NCBI RefSeq assembly: GCF_003149025.1
Contig: NZ_QGDV01000003.1
Location: forward strand, 62,001 to 126,000
Source: Rathayibacter iranicus NCPPB 2253 = VKM Ac-1602
GTDB lineage: Bacteria; Actinomycetota; Actinomycetes; Actinomycetales; Microbacteriaceae
Length of the DNA: 64,000 nt
Reading direction: 5' to 3'
Positions 43,199 through 51,137 of the stretch are shown in pieces. Both the position numbers and the translations under genes were made by a program. Numbering within the stretch: position 1 is the stretch's first letter; the number at the start of each line of letters is the position of its first letter. Below the pieces are notes generated by a model. It was not told the DNA's origin. It made no database searches and saw nothing but the letters and a program-made list of their open reading frames with translations.

Positions 43199-44122
43199 AT
43201 GACGGACGACAACGGAACCGGTTTCGGTCAGGGCGCAAGCACGGACGGCGAGTCCACCGGACCCCGCGCGGGCTGGTACCCGGACCCGGCGGGCTCGTCC
43301 CGCCAGCGCTGGTGGGATGGGTCTAGCTGGACCGAATCGCTGCGCGACGCCCCGGCGGCCGCTCCGACGACTCCTCCGATCGCTCCCGCGGCGGCGACCC
43401 CAATCACTCCGCCCGTCGCGCCCGTGCCGCCGGTGCCGCCCGCTGCCCCCGCCGAGCGACCCGCCTACGGCGAGACCTCGAGCGGAACGGCCACCGGTTA
43501 CGGGCAGACGGCTTCGGGTCAGTATCCGCAGCAGGCGGCGCCCCTGCCGCCGGCCCCCGGGCAGCAGGCGTACGGGCAGCAGAGCCAGCAGCCGCCGTAC
43601 CAGCAGTCGTACGCGGCCGCGCCCGTCGCACCGGTTCAGCAGCGCGATTCCAGCATCGTCACCGCGACCCCGTGGATCTGGGTCGTCGTGTTCCTGCCGC
43701 TGCTCTCGGCAGTCTCCATCTTCCTGCTGCCGCCGAGCGCCATCATCGACTGGTCGATGGCGTCGACGTACGGTCCCCGTGCGTCGATGAGCGGATCGAC
43801 CGCTTACCTCGTCGGTATGGGCGCCGTCCAGATCGTCGGCTTCCTGATCTACGCGGCGGAGGTTGTCTTCGCCTTCCTCGACTGGCGCCAGCTGAAGCGG
43901 GCCGGTATGCAGCGCCCGTTCCACTGGGCATGGGGGTTCCTGGCCGCTCCGTATGTTTACGTGATCGGCCGGAGCGTCATCGTCAAGCGCGTGACCGGCG
44001 GCGGACTCTTGCCGCTGTGGATCTTCATCGCCGTGGTGGCCGTCTCGTTCATCATCGCGATCGGCTGGACCGTGGCATTGGTGACGCAGATGTCGGTGGC
44101 CTTCTCTTCGTCGGGCTTCTGA
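43199..44122 (+). CDS. DUF2510 membrane protein
   Basis: Protein of 307 residues. The DUF2510 motif RAGWYPDPAGSSRQRWWDGS and WTESL is followed by a long Pro/Ala/Gln-rich disordered linker (about residues 50-145). Four membrane helices form the C-terminal half (WIWVVVFLPLLSAVSIFLLP, GMGAVQIVGFLIYAAEVVFA, GFLAAPYVYVIGRSV, LWIFIAVVAVSFIIAIGWTV). This is a common actinobacterial layout of unknown function. The ATG is supported by GGAGG five bases upstream. Confidence 0.88.
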   Translation: MTDDNGTGFGQGASTDGESTGPRAGWYPDPAGSSRQRWWDGSSWTESLRDAPAAAPTTPPIAPAAATPITPPVAPVPPVPPAAPAERPAYGETSSGTATGYGQTASGQYPQQAAPLPPAPGQQAYGQQSQQPPYQQSYAAAPVAPVQQRDSSIVTATPWIWVVVFLPLLSAVSIFLLPPSAIIDWSMASTYGPRASMSGSTAYLVGMGAVQIVGFLIYAAEVVFAFLDWRQLKRAGMQRPFHWAWGFLAAPYVYVIGRSVIVKRVTGGGLLPLWIFIAVVAVSFIIAIGWTVALVTQMSVAFSSSGF

Positions 44123-44224
44123 CACCAGCGGGTCGGCGGCACCCGCGCACAAGGTGGGCGTGGCCCGGGTGCGGAGGACGCGTCAGCACGAAGAGGAGCC
44201 GCTCGCGCTCGGCAGCGCCGTCCG

Positions 44225-44662
44225 TCACGCCTCGCTGCGCTGGATGAGGCGAGAGAGCACGATTGCCGAGCGGGTGTGGTCGACGTTCGGTGCGATTCGC
44301 ACCCTTTCGAGAGCGAGCTCGAGGCTCGGTATGTCTCGTGAGCGGATGTGGACGATGGCGTCGGCCGAGCCGGTCACCGTGCCGGCGTCGACGACTTCGG
44401 GGACCGCGGACAGGATCCGGCGCAGCTCATCCGGGGCGACGGTGCCTCGGCAGAACAGCTCGACGTAAGCCTCGGTCGCCATGCCGTCGACGGCGGGGTT
44501 GACCTTGATCGTGAAGCCCTGGATCACTCCGTCGGCCACGAGGCGGTCGACGCGGCGCTTCACGGCGGAGGCGGAGAGTCCGACGATCCCGCCGATGTCG
44601 CCGTAGCCCGCGCGGGAGTTCTGGCGGAGCAGATCGAGGATCGTCCGATCAATGTTGTCCAT
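44225..44662 (-). CDS. Lrp/AsnC-family transcriptional regulator
   Basis: Regulator of 145 residues. The N-terminal HTH is IDRTILDLLRQNSRAGYGDI with LSASAVKRRVDRLVADGVIQ. The C-terminal RAM domain carries AVPEVVDAGTVTGSADAIVH. Members bind amino acids and regulate amino acid metabolism or transport; the ligand is unknown. TATCCT lies exactly six bases before the ATG. It is divergent from an MFS exporter, with 142 bases between them. Confidence 0.92.
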   Translation of the reverse strand: MDNIDRTILDLLRQNSRAGYGDIGGIVGLSASAVKRRVDRLVADGVIQGFTIKVNPAVDGMATEAYVELFCRGTVAPDELRRILSAVPEVVDAGTVTGSADAIVHIRSRDIPSLELALERVRIAPNVDHTRSAIVLSRLIQRSEA

Positions 44663-44668
44663 CTTTCG

Positions 44669-44674
44669 AGGATA
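44669..44674 (-). promoter_or_regulatory. -10 hexamer TATCCT, leaderless lrp-type gene
   Basis: Minus-strand TATCCT six bases before the ATG of the Lrp/AsnC-type gene. Confidence 0.5.
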
Positions 44675-44752
44675 GGGCGGCTGCGAACGCTCCCGGACGG
44701 ACCCCGCCCGAGCGCTCGCTATTCAGCACGCTTGGCTATATAGTTGCCTGTG

Positions 44753-44776
44753 GTCAACAGTTGACGACAGTCAACT
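44753..44776 (+). promoter_or_regulatory. Overlapping inverted-repeat operator upstream of MFS-marR
   Basis: GTCAACAGTTGAC (44753-44765) is a perfect 6-1-6 palindrome. Its right arm is also the left arm of AGTTGAC-GACA-GTCAACT (44759-44776). Three alternating half-sites of GTCAAC thus lie just downstream of a TATATA-like -10 (about 44736) and before the ATG at 44805. The MarR protein encoded after the exporter is the obvious candidate to bind it. Confidence 0.7.
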
Positions 44777-44804
44777 AGGCCGCAGTCGTGCCGAAGAGGA
44801 GCCC

Positions 44805-46505
44805 ATGTCACACCCCGAATACCGCGCCGCACCGCGCGGAACCGCCGCTCGACCCGCGCCAGACGGCGCCATGTCACACCGCCAGGTGCTCGAATCGCTC
44901 AGCGGCCTGCTGCTGGGCATGTTCGTCTCGATCCTCGCCGGAACGGTCGTGTCGACCTCACTCCCGCGCATCATCTCGGATCTCAACGGCGACCAGAACG
45001 CCTACACCTGGGTCGTCACCGCGACCCTGCTCGCGACGACGGTCTCGACTCCGCTGTGGGGCAAATTCGCCGACCTGTTCAACCGCAAGCTGCTCATCCA
45101 GCTCGCTCTGGGCCTCTTCGTCCTCGGGTCGGCACTGGCCGGATTCTCGCAGGACACGAATACGCTGATCGTCTTCCGCGTGTTCCAGGGCCTCGGCGCG
45201 GGTGGGCTTGCCGCACTGAGCCAGATCATCATGGCTGACATCATCAGCCCCCGTGAGCGCGGTAAGTACGCCGGCCTCTTCGGTGGAGTGATGGCGATTG
45301 GTACTGTCGGCGGCCCGCTCCTGGGCGGCGTTGTGACTGACGCGTTCGGCTGGCGCTGGAACTTCTTCATCGCGATGCCCGTCGCGATCGTGGCGATCGT
45401 CCTGCTGCAGGTGACGCTCCGTCTGCCCGCGCATCCCAAGCGCACGGTGAAAATCGACTATGTCGGCGCGGTCCTGATCGCCGGCGGCGTCTCCCTCCTG
45501 CTGATCTGGGTCTCGCTCGCCGGAAAGAACTTCGACTGGGCCTCGTGGGAGACCGCGGTCATGGTCGGCGGAGCGATTGTCCTGCTCATTGCCGCCGTGA
45601 TAACCGAACTCACCGTCGCCGAACCGATCATCCCGATGGGTATGTTCAAGAACCGGACCTTCAGCCTCGCGGTCGTCGCGAGTATCTCGGTGGGCGTCTC
45701 GATGTTCGGCGTCGCGGTCTTCCTCGCTCAATACATGCAGCTCGCTCGCGGAGCCACCCCGACCCAGTCGGGCCTGCTCACCATCCCGATGATGGCCGGC
45801 CTGCTGATCGCCTCGACGATCTTCGGCGGGATCATCTCGCGAACCGGTAAGTGGAAGGCGATCATGATCAGCGGCGGCGTGCTCGCCGTTGTCGGCACCT
45901 TCCTCCTGAGCACGCTGCGCTACGACACGGACCTCGTATTGGTCGGCATCTACATGGCCGTCCTCGGTGCCGGCCTGGGCATGCTGATGCAGAACCTCGT
46001 CCTCGTGGTGCAGAACTCCATCGAGGTGAAGAACCTTGGCGTGGCGACCAGCGCGGTCACGTTCTTCCGCAGCCTCGGTGGCACCATCGGCGTCTCCGTG
46101 CTCGGCTCAATACTCGGCACCGTCATTGCCGACCGGATGAAGACCGGAATCGCCGGTCTTGCGCCCGCTGATCAAGTCCTTGCTGCGCAGGCGCTCGGCA
46201 GTGGCACCATCCCGCAGCCGGCGACTCTGCCGGATGCTGTGCGCGTGGTGGTCGAGAGCGCTTATGGGATCGGCGTGGGTGACGTGTTCCTCTACAGCAT
46301 CCCGCTGGCCATCGTCACGTTGATCGCCGTCATCCTGTTGCCCAACGTTGACCTCGGGTCTCAGAACGCCGTGCAGTTGAAGGCGTCGCATCCGCTCGAA
46401 GACGCGGAGGACGCGCTCATCGCTGCCTCCGACGGGCAGGCCGGGCTGCGCCCCGTCGGCCAGTCCCACCCCACCGGCGCGATCGACGTGATCGAGCGGC
46501 GCTGA
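44805..46505 (+). CDS. MFS drug exporter, DHA2 family (14 helices)
   Basis: Exporter of 566 residues. Motif D1 in ILAGTVVSTSLPRIISDLNG, motif A in GKFADLFNRKLLIQLAL, RVFQGLGAGGLAALSQIIMA, motif C in GTVGGPLLGGVVTDAFGW. GAGGAG lies three bases before the ATG; a second ATG at residue 23 is also possible. The last base of its stop codon is the first base of the MarR start (TGATG), so exporter and regulator are one unit. The drug or metabolite is unknown. Confidence 0.94.
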   Translation: MSHPEYRAAPRGTAARPAPDGAMSHRQVLESLSGLLLGMFVSILAGTVVSTSLPRIISDLNGDQNAYTWVVTATLLATTVSTPLWGKFADLFNRKLLIQLALGLFVLGSALAGFSQDTNTLIVFRVFQGLGAGGLAALSQIIMADIISPRERGKYAGLFGGVMAIGTVGGPLLGGVVTDAFGWRWNFFIAMPVAIVAIVLLQVTLRLPAHPKRTVKIDYVGAVLIAGGVSLLLIWVSLAGKNFDWASWETAVMVGGAIVLLIAAVITELTVAEPIIPMGMFKNRTFSLAVVASISVGVSMFGVAVFLAQYMQLARGATPTQSGLLTIPMMAGLLIASTIFGGIISRTGKWKAIMISGGVLAVVGTFLLSTLRYDTDLVLVGIYMAVLGAGLGMLMQNLVLVVQNSIEVKNLGVATSAVTFFRSLGGTIGVSVLGSILGTVIADRMKTGIAGLAPADQVLAAQALGSGTIPQPATLPDAVRVVVESAYGIGVGDVFLYSIPLAIVTLIAVILLPNVDLGSQNAVQLKASHPLEDAEDALIAASDGQAGLRPVGQSHPTGAIDVIERR

Positions 46506-46948
46506 TGCCCGTCGCCACGTCCTCGGCCGGGGCGCTGCGCGAGGTGGAGGAGCGGATCACTGCGCTCGCTGTGCAGGTGCGCCTCGCGGTCCGGGATACG
46601 GCGGCGTCGATCGACCCGGCGCTGCCACCCTTCGGTCTGCGACTGTTGCAGATGCTCGAGCGCTGCGGCCCGGTGCACTCCGGTGTCGCGGCCGAGCGGC
46701 TGGGCGTCGACCGCAGCGCGATCAGCAGGCAGGCCCGGCAGCTCGCGGAACTCGGCCTGGTCGAAATGACCGCCGATCCGACGGACGGTCGCGCGCGGTT
46801 CCTCTCGCTCAGCGGCATCGGTCGGGAGCGGATGCGGGACCTCGGCGGGCAGCAGCGGCAGCGGATGCGGGAGTCGCTCAGCGCGTGGCCCGAGGCCGAC
46901 CTACTCGCGTTCGCGGGGTTTCTGGAGCGGCTGACCTCCGCGGGCTGA
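46505..46948 (+). CDS. MarR-family regulator of the adjacent exporter
   Basis: Winged-helix protein of 147 residues: LRLLQMLERCGPVHSGVAAE, RLGVDRSAISRQARQLAELG (recognition helix), LVEMTADPTDGRARFLSLSG (wing). Translationally coupled to the exporter. The overlapping palindromes at 44753-44776 are the probable operator, so the expected logic is autorepression of both genes lifted by the exported compound. The C terminus (LSAWPEADLLAFAGFLERLT) is the usual dimer helix. Confidence 0.92.
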   Translation: MPVATSSAGALREVEERITALAVQVRLAVRDTAASIDPALPPFGLRLLQMLERCGPVHSGVAAERLGVDRSAISRQARQLAELGLVEMTADPTDGRARFLSLSGIGRERMRDLGGQQRQRMRESLSAWPEADLLAFAGFLERLTSAG

Positions 46949-47044
46949 GGTCGGGGGCGATGTGCGATCTCGCGCCAGCGCGGCTTCTGTCTGGCGGCAT
47001 CTGACTACTGTCCTAGAGCGAAGCTCAGGGGAGGTGGTCAGACG

Positions 47045-49102
47045 GTGGTCATGGAGACGTTCCGGTTCGATGACGAGGTGGCGGCACAGTTTTCGCGGAA
47101 CCTGGTGAAGGTGGCGGACTCGTTGAGGTCGCACGCGGTGGTGCATCGCGCGGCTGCCGAGCAGGCGATGCAGGATTTCAAGGGGCCTTTTGCGCGAGTG
47201 TTCTGGGTTGCCCATCTGACGGAGACGTCGAATCGGTCGCGTCTGGAAGCTGTGCTCTTCGACCTCTCGGAGATGGTGCTTGCCGCGATTTTGAGGGCGC
47301 GTAAGGAGCGGGAGCGGCTGGAGGAGATGGCTGCGTGGGAGGCGCGCCAGGCTGAGCGGGAGGAGCGGCGCCGCGTCGATCCGACGGGCGGTCTGGGTTT
47401 TAATCCCGACGAGTTCTTTGATCGGCGTCCGTCGGAGGATCGGTTTCTTCCGCCGACGCTGTCGGCAGCGTATTCGCCGAATGAGCCGCCTCGCACGACG
47501 GCCGCTGTCGGGATGACTCCGGCGGCCAGTTTTGGACAGACGTCTGCTGATCCTGATCGTTTGGATGTGTTCGTGTCGGACGCGCGGCAGGCGAATGTCG
47601 CGTTGCGGGCGGAGCGGGATGAGCTGGTGAAAGCGTTCGCGACGTTTCAGGATGCGTGTGCGTGGGTGCCGTGGGAGTCGACGACTGCGCTCGGCGGCTT
47701 TGAGCAGTTGCTGGCGATTGACCAGTCGCATGCGGACTGGGTCGAGCAGGTCTCTCTCGCCTTTACTGCGGCGGGCGGGGGGCTGTTGTCGACTCCGACT
47801 TTGGAGGTGGTGGCGACTGCGGGGCCGCCGAAGAGCGATCAGAGCGTGTTGGATCTGCTGTCGTCGGTGCCTGCCGATGAGCTTGCGGTGCTCTTTAAGA
47901 CGCGGCCGGAATTGGGTGCGCAGCTGAAACGGATTCCGGCGACCGAGGTGAACGCGTGGTGGACGCGGCTCGGGCCGGCTGAGGATGGGGCCCGGTTTTC
48001 TGCGCGGCAGGAGGCGTTGATCGGTGGGCTGCCGGAGGTGATCGGGAATCTCGAGGGGGTGCCGTATGGGGCGCGGGCGCAGGCGAACGAGAGTGTGTTG
48101 CGGGCGCGGATCAAGGCGTTGAAGGAGCGGCAGCACGCGATGCTCTACGGTGCGCCTGACCTTGGCGCGGACGACTTCGCGGAGATATCGAAGCAGCTTA
48201 AGGTGCTGGAGAATATCGCTGACTCGCTAAAGGTTCGCCCTGGTTTCGATGAGCGGTTCCTCATCTCGCTGACGGACGATAATCCGCCATTGGCGGCTGT
48301 ATCAATCGGTGATCTTGATACTGCGACGAACGTGACGTATGCGGTGCCCGGGATGGGGCAGACGACGGCGACCATGACCTCGTGGGCCAAGGCTTCGCAG
48401 AATGTGCAGTCACTGTTGCCGGAAGGAAGTGCTGTGGTAGCGTGGATCGGATATGAGACGCCTCCTCCGGCGGTCGAGAATGTCGACCCGTCGGTCTTGA
48501 GTACCGCTGACGCTGTTGCGGGTGGTGCGGCTCTTGCCGCGTCTATGCAGGGGCTTTCCGCTGTTCGAGGGGATTCGATTCCGAAGCCGGATGTCGTGGG
48601 GCATTCGTATGGGACGACGGTCATCGCCGTCGCTGCCTCGCGTTCCGATGTCGAACTCGGGACGTTTGTGGCTCTCGGTTCGGCGGGGTTGCCGGACAGT
48701 GTTGATTCCGTGAGTGATTTGCATGTCGAGGGCATGTATGCCGGGCAGGCGCGGGACAAGTATCCGAACGAGGAAGAGAGTGGCGATGAGGCGGCGTGGA
48801 TCGGGCGCAGATACAGCTTCGACCATCATGTGAATCCTGTTGATCCCGGGTTTGGTGCGCATGCGTTCGGTGTGGAGACTGGCGGGGATGCAGGGCGTGT
48901 TGTCACGAACCATGATGCTTTGCGAAGCGATGACGGCGATTCGGCGGGATACTTCGACATCCATACGGAAGCGCTCTTAAATATCGGACGTGCCCTTCGA
49001 GGTGAGACGGATCTCATTACGGAGAATAAGCCCCTAGGCCCTACCGAGTTTCAAAAGTTTAAGAAGGCGGTGATCGGCGGTGAGAAAGGCGTTTGGCCTT
49101 AG
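47045..49102 (+). CDS. DUF1023 alpha/beta-hydrolase, candidate secreted toxin
   Basis: Protein of 685 residues. Residues 1-110 are helical and resemble an ESX/WXG-like secretion domain (DDEVAAQFSRNLVKVADSLR, RSRLEAVLFDLSEMVLAAIL, then a charged helix). A second helical block follows around 180-250. The DUF1023 alpha/beta-hydrolase is C-terminal, with the nucleophile in VVGHSYGTT (Ser521) and later DHHVNPVDPGFGAHAFG and NHDAL. No signal peptide. The start is GTG with GGAGG upstream. Its last 23 bases overlap a lipoprotein gene, and two partial copies of its 3' end follow. The family is known in actinobacterial type VII-type toxins; toxin activity here is inferred. No secretion genes are in the window. 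Confidence 0.82.
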   Translation: MVMETFRFDDEVAAQFSRNLVKVADSLRSHAVVHRAAAEQAMQDFKGPFARVFWVAHLTETSNRSRLEAVLFDLSEMVLAAILRARKERERLEEMAAWEARQAEREERRRVDPTGGLGFNPDEFFDRRPSEDRFLPPTLSAAYSPNEPPRTTAAVGMTPAASFGQTSADPDRLDVFVSDARQANVALRAERDELVKAFATFQDACAWVPWESTTALGGFEQLLAIDQSHADWVEQVSLAFTAAGGGLLSTPTLEVVATAGPPKSDQSVLDLLSSVPADELAVLFKTRPELGAQLKRIPATEVNAWWTRLGPAEDGARFSARQEALIGGLPEVIGNLEGVPYGARAQANESVLRARIKALKERQHAMLYGAPDLGADDFAEISKQLKVLENIADSLKVRPGFDERFLISLTDDNPPLAAVSIGDLDTATNVTYAVPGMGQTTATMTSWAKASQNVQSLLPEGSAVVAWIGYETPPPAVENVDPSVLSTADAVAGGAALAASMQGLSAVRGDSIPKPDVVGHSYGTTVIAVAASRSDVELGTFVALGSAGLPDSVDSVSDLHVEGMYAGQARDKYPNEEESGDEAAWIGRRYSFDHHVNPVDPGFGAHAFGVETGGDAGRVVTNHDALRSDDGDSAGYFDIHTEALLNIGRALRGETDLITENKPLGPTEFQKFKKAVIGGEKGVWP

Positions 49103-49700
49103 GTGTCGAGCCGGCTTGCGAGTCGGCGCGCTGGTGATGGTGATGATGACGGGTTTGGTATCCGCGTGTGCGGAAAAAGGAGCGAAGCCAGTGAATACGA
49201 TGAGCCCGCGGGAGGGACGCGACAAGGTGGTCGAATTGGTGATCGACACAACGAAGCAATTGGAGATCACCGGGTGGTGGCCGCGGACTGGTGCGGCGGT
49301 ACCAGACGTTTGTTCTCTTGCTGGTGGTGCGGAGGGTGCGAGTTACAGTTATGCGCATGAGGCGCCGGAGGGGACAGACTTTTCGGGGGATGCTCGGAGG
49401 GTTGCAGCGTATTGGGAGTCGTTGGGAATGTCGGTTCGGGTTGCGGATTCGACTCGGCGACCGACTGTTTATGGTGAGGGTGGTCCCGTGTTGCGGGCCA
49501 GTTTCGATACGGGTGCGGCAGCCGGGACGTATCGGGTCGGCGCAGTCGCGCCGTGCGCGCCCGGGAACGCCGCCGGGCTCCTTGATGAGGATAACGTTCA
49601 GCGCGCAGCTGGCGTCGTTCTTCCTGGGGACGAGGGGATCGTGACGAAGTCGGATCGAGGGAAGAAGCTAGTGACACCTCCTGCGTATCCGGCGGAGTGA
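49080..49700 (+). CDS. Lipoprotein A, candidate immunity protein
   Basis: Exported lipoprotein of 206 residues overlapping the hydrolase end by 23 bases. Signal peptide GLRVGALVMVMMTGLVSAC with lipobox VSAC (Cys30). The mature domain begins AEKGAKPVNTMSPREGRDKV and has the conserved core GWWPRTGAAVPDVCSLAGG, YWESLGMSVRVADSTRRPTV, GGPVLRASFDTG. Two further cysteines may pair. Its ribosome-binding site (AAGGCGG) lies within the hydrolase 3' end. Paralogues follow at 49956 and 51112. A surface lipoprotein coded next to a lipase-like protein suggests immunity, as for the S. aureus type VII lipase TslA and its lipoprotein partners; this is inference. Confidence 0.8.
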   Translation: MRKAFGLRCRAGLRVGALVMVMMTGLVSACAEKGAKPVNTMSPREGRDKVVELVIDTTKQLEITGWWPRTGAAVPDVCSLAGGAEGASYSYAHEAPEGTDFSGDARRVAAYWESLGMSVRVADSTRRPTVYGEGGPVLRASFDTGAAAGTYRVGAVAPCAPGNAAGLLDEDNVQRAAGVVLPGDEGIVTKSDRGKKLVTPPAYPAE

Positions 49701-49745
49701 TTACTTTGTTCAACTGACAAATTCCTTTCGCATTGCGTGTGGCGA

Positions 49746-49981
49746 AGGGGCTCTGTCGTCGACTCCGACTCTGGAGATCGCGGTGACTGCTGGGCGGCCG
49801 CGGAGGTGATCATCGTGATTCGGCGGGCTACTTTGACGTCGGCACGGAGTCGCTTGCGAATATTGGTCGAGCGCTTCGAGGCGAGGATAATGCCGTGACG
49901 GAGAATAAGCCGCTCGGCCCTACCGAGTTTCAAAAGTTTAAAAAGGCGGTGATCGGTGGTGCGAAAGGCATTTGGCCGTAG
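49746..49981 (+). pseudogene. Scar of a deleted hydrolase copy
   Basis: Two separate pieces of the hydrolase gene are joined here. 49746-49805 matches the region around 47777-47835 (the STPTLE segment), and 49817-49981 encodes the last 54 residues (SAGYFDVGTESLANIGRALR to GAKGIWP, stop TAG). Everything between, including the nucleophile, is gone and the two parts are out of frame. The kept tail supplies the ribosome-binding site and start of lipoprotein B. Confidence 0.8.
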
Positions 49982-50579
49982 GGGTCGAGCGGGCTTGCGT
50001 GTCGGCGCGCTGGTGATGGTGATGGTGACAGGTTTGATGTCCGCGTGTGCGGAGAAAGGAGCGAATCCCGTGAATACGATGAGCCCGCGGGAGGGACGCG
50101 ACAAGGTGGTCGAGTTGGTGATCGACACAACGAGGCAGCTTGACGTCGAAGGTTGGTGGCCACGCAATGGTGCATCGAGGCCTGATGTATGTTCCCTTTC
50201 CGGTGGAGCGGAGGGTGTGAGCTATTCTTATGAACATTGGGCTCCCTCGGGGGTGGACTTTGAAGGGGACGCGCGGAAGGTTGCCGCGTACTGGCAGTCG
50301 TTGGGCATGAGTGTGCGGATAACGGATTCGACGCCGCGTCCGACCGTGTACGCGGAAGGCGGTCCGGTACTCAGAGCGAGCTTCATGACTGGTACAACGG
50401 ATGACTCCTACCGGATAGGAGCTGTCGCACCCTGTGCTCCCGGGGACGCTGTCGGCATTCTCCGCGAGGACAATGCGCAGCGGGATGCGGGTGTAATGCT
50501 CCCGGGCGATGAGGGCGTCGTGCCCAAGCCGAGTTCGCGGCAGAAGTCCGCGACGTCCTTTCCGAGTCCGTCGGAGTGA
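49956..50579 (+). CDS. Lipoprotein B, paralogue of A and C
   Basis: Lipoprotein of 207 residues. Signal VGALVMVMVTGLMSAC; the cleavage site reads MSAC (Cys31), slightly off consensus. The N-terminal 55 residues are almost identical to copies A and C (MSPREGRDKVVELV, DTTRQLDVEGWWPR), and the C-terminal two thirds diverge (EHWAPSGVDFEGDARKVAAY, GTTDDSYRIGAVAPCAPGDA). Starts at GTG inside the hydrolase scar. No functional hydrolase remains in its own cassette, so it would be an orphan immunity gene if the toxin model is right. Ends PSPSE like copy C. Confidence 0.8.
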   Translation: MVRKAFGRRGRAGLRVGALVMVMVTGLMSACAEKGANPVNTMSPREGRDKVVELVIDTTRQLDVEGWWPRNGASRPDVCSLSGGAEGVSYSYEHWAPSGVDFEGDARKVAAYWQSLGMSVRITDSTPRPTVYAEGGPVLRASFMTGTTDDSYRIGAVAPCAPGDAVGILREDNAQRDAGVMLPGDEGVVPKPSSRQKSATSFPSPSE

Positions 50580-50591
50580 TCGCTTCCAGTC

Positions 50592-51137
50592 GTGACGGTC
50601 GTGTTCGTCACGGCGTCACGGCGTCACGTCGTTGGGCATTCGTATGGGACGACGGTCATCGCTGTTGCTGCTTCGCGTTCTGATGTCGAGTTCGGGACGT
50701 TTGTGGCTCTTGGGTCGGCTGGGTTGCCGGACAGTGTTGATTCCGTGAGTGATTTGCATGTCGAGGGCATGTATGCCGGGCAGGCGCGGGATAAGTTTCC
50801 GAACGAGAAGGAGAGTGGCGATGAGGCGGCGTGGATCGGGCGCAGATACAGCTTTGACCATCATGTGAATCCTGTTGATCCTGGGTTCGGTGCGCATGCG
50901 TTTGGCGTGGAGACCGGCGGGGATGCAGGGCGTATTGTCACGAACCATGATGCTTTGAGAAGCGATTCTGGTGATTCGGCGGGCTACTTTGACGTCGAGA
51001 CGGAGTCGCTTGCGAATATTGGTCGAGCGCTTCGAGGCGAGGACGACGCCGTGACGGAGAATAAGCCGCTCGGCCCTACCGAGGGTATGATTTTGAAGAA
51101 GGCGGTGATCGGTGGTGCGAAAGGCATTTGGCCGTAG
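50592..51137 (+). CDS. Orphan hydrolase C-terminal module (truncated DUF1023 copy)
   Basis: Frame of 181 residues matching the last 170 of the full hydrolase at high identity, from just before the nucleophile elbow (VVGHSYGTT, Ser17) to GAKGIWP. Only about 14 unrelated residues precede it (TVVFVTASRRH), coded by a junction with three tandem 8-bp repeats. The frame is intact and keeps Ser and the DHHVNPVDPGFG part, but it lacks the N-terminal secretion-like domain and the first half of the hydrolase fold, so it may be inactive as it stands. It resembles orphan toxin tips of CDI/Rhs loci that can recombine onto the full-length gene. No clear ribosome-binding site. Confidence 0.6.
   Translation: MTVVFVTASRRHVVGHSYGTTVIAVAASRSDVEFGTFVALGSAGLPDSVDSVSDLHVEGMYAGQARDKFPNEKESGDEAAWIGRRYSFDHHVNPVDPGFGAHAFGVETGGDAGRIVTNHDALRSDSGDSAGYFDVETESLANIGRALRGEDDAVTENKPLGPTEGMILKKAVIGGAKGIWP
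50606..50629 (+). repeat. Three tandem 8-bp repeats at the module junction
   Basis: CGTCACGG, CGTCACGG, CGTCACGT in tandem, ending where similarity to the full-length hydrolase begins. This looks like a recombination or slippage junction. Confidence 0.8.
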
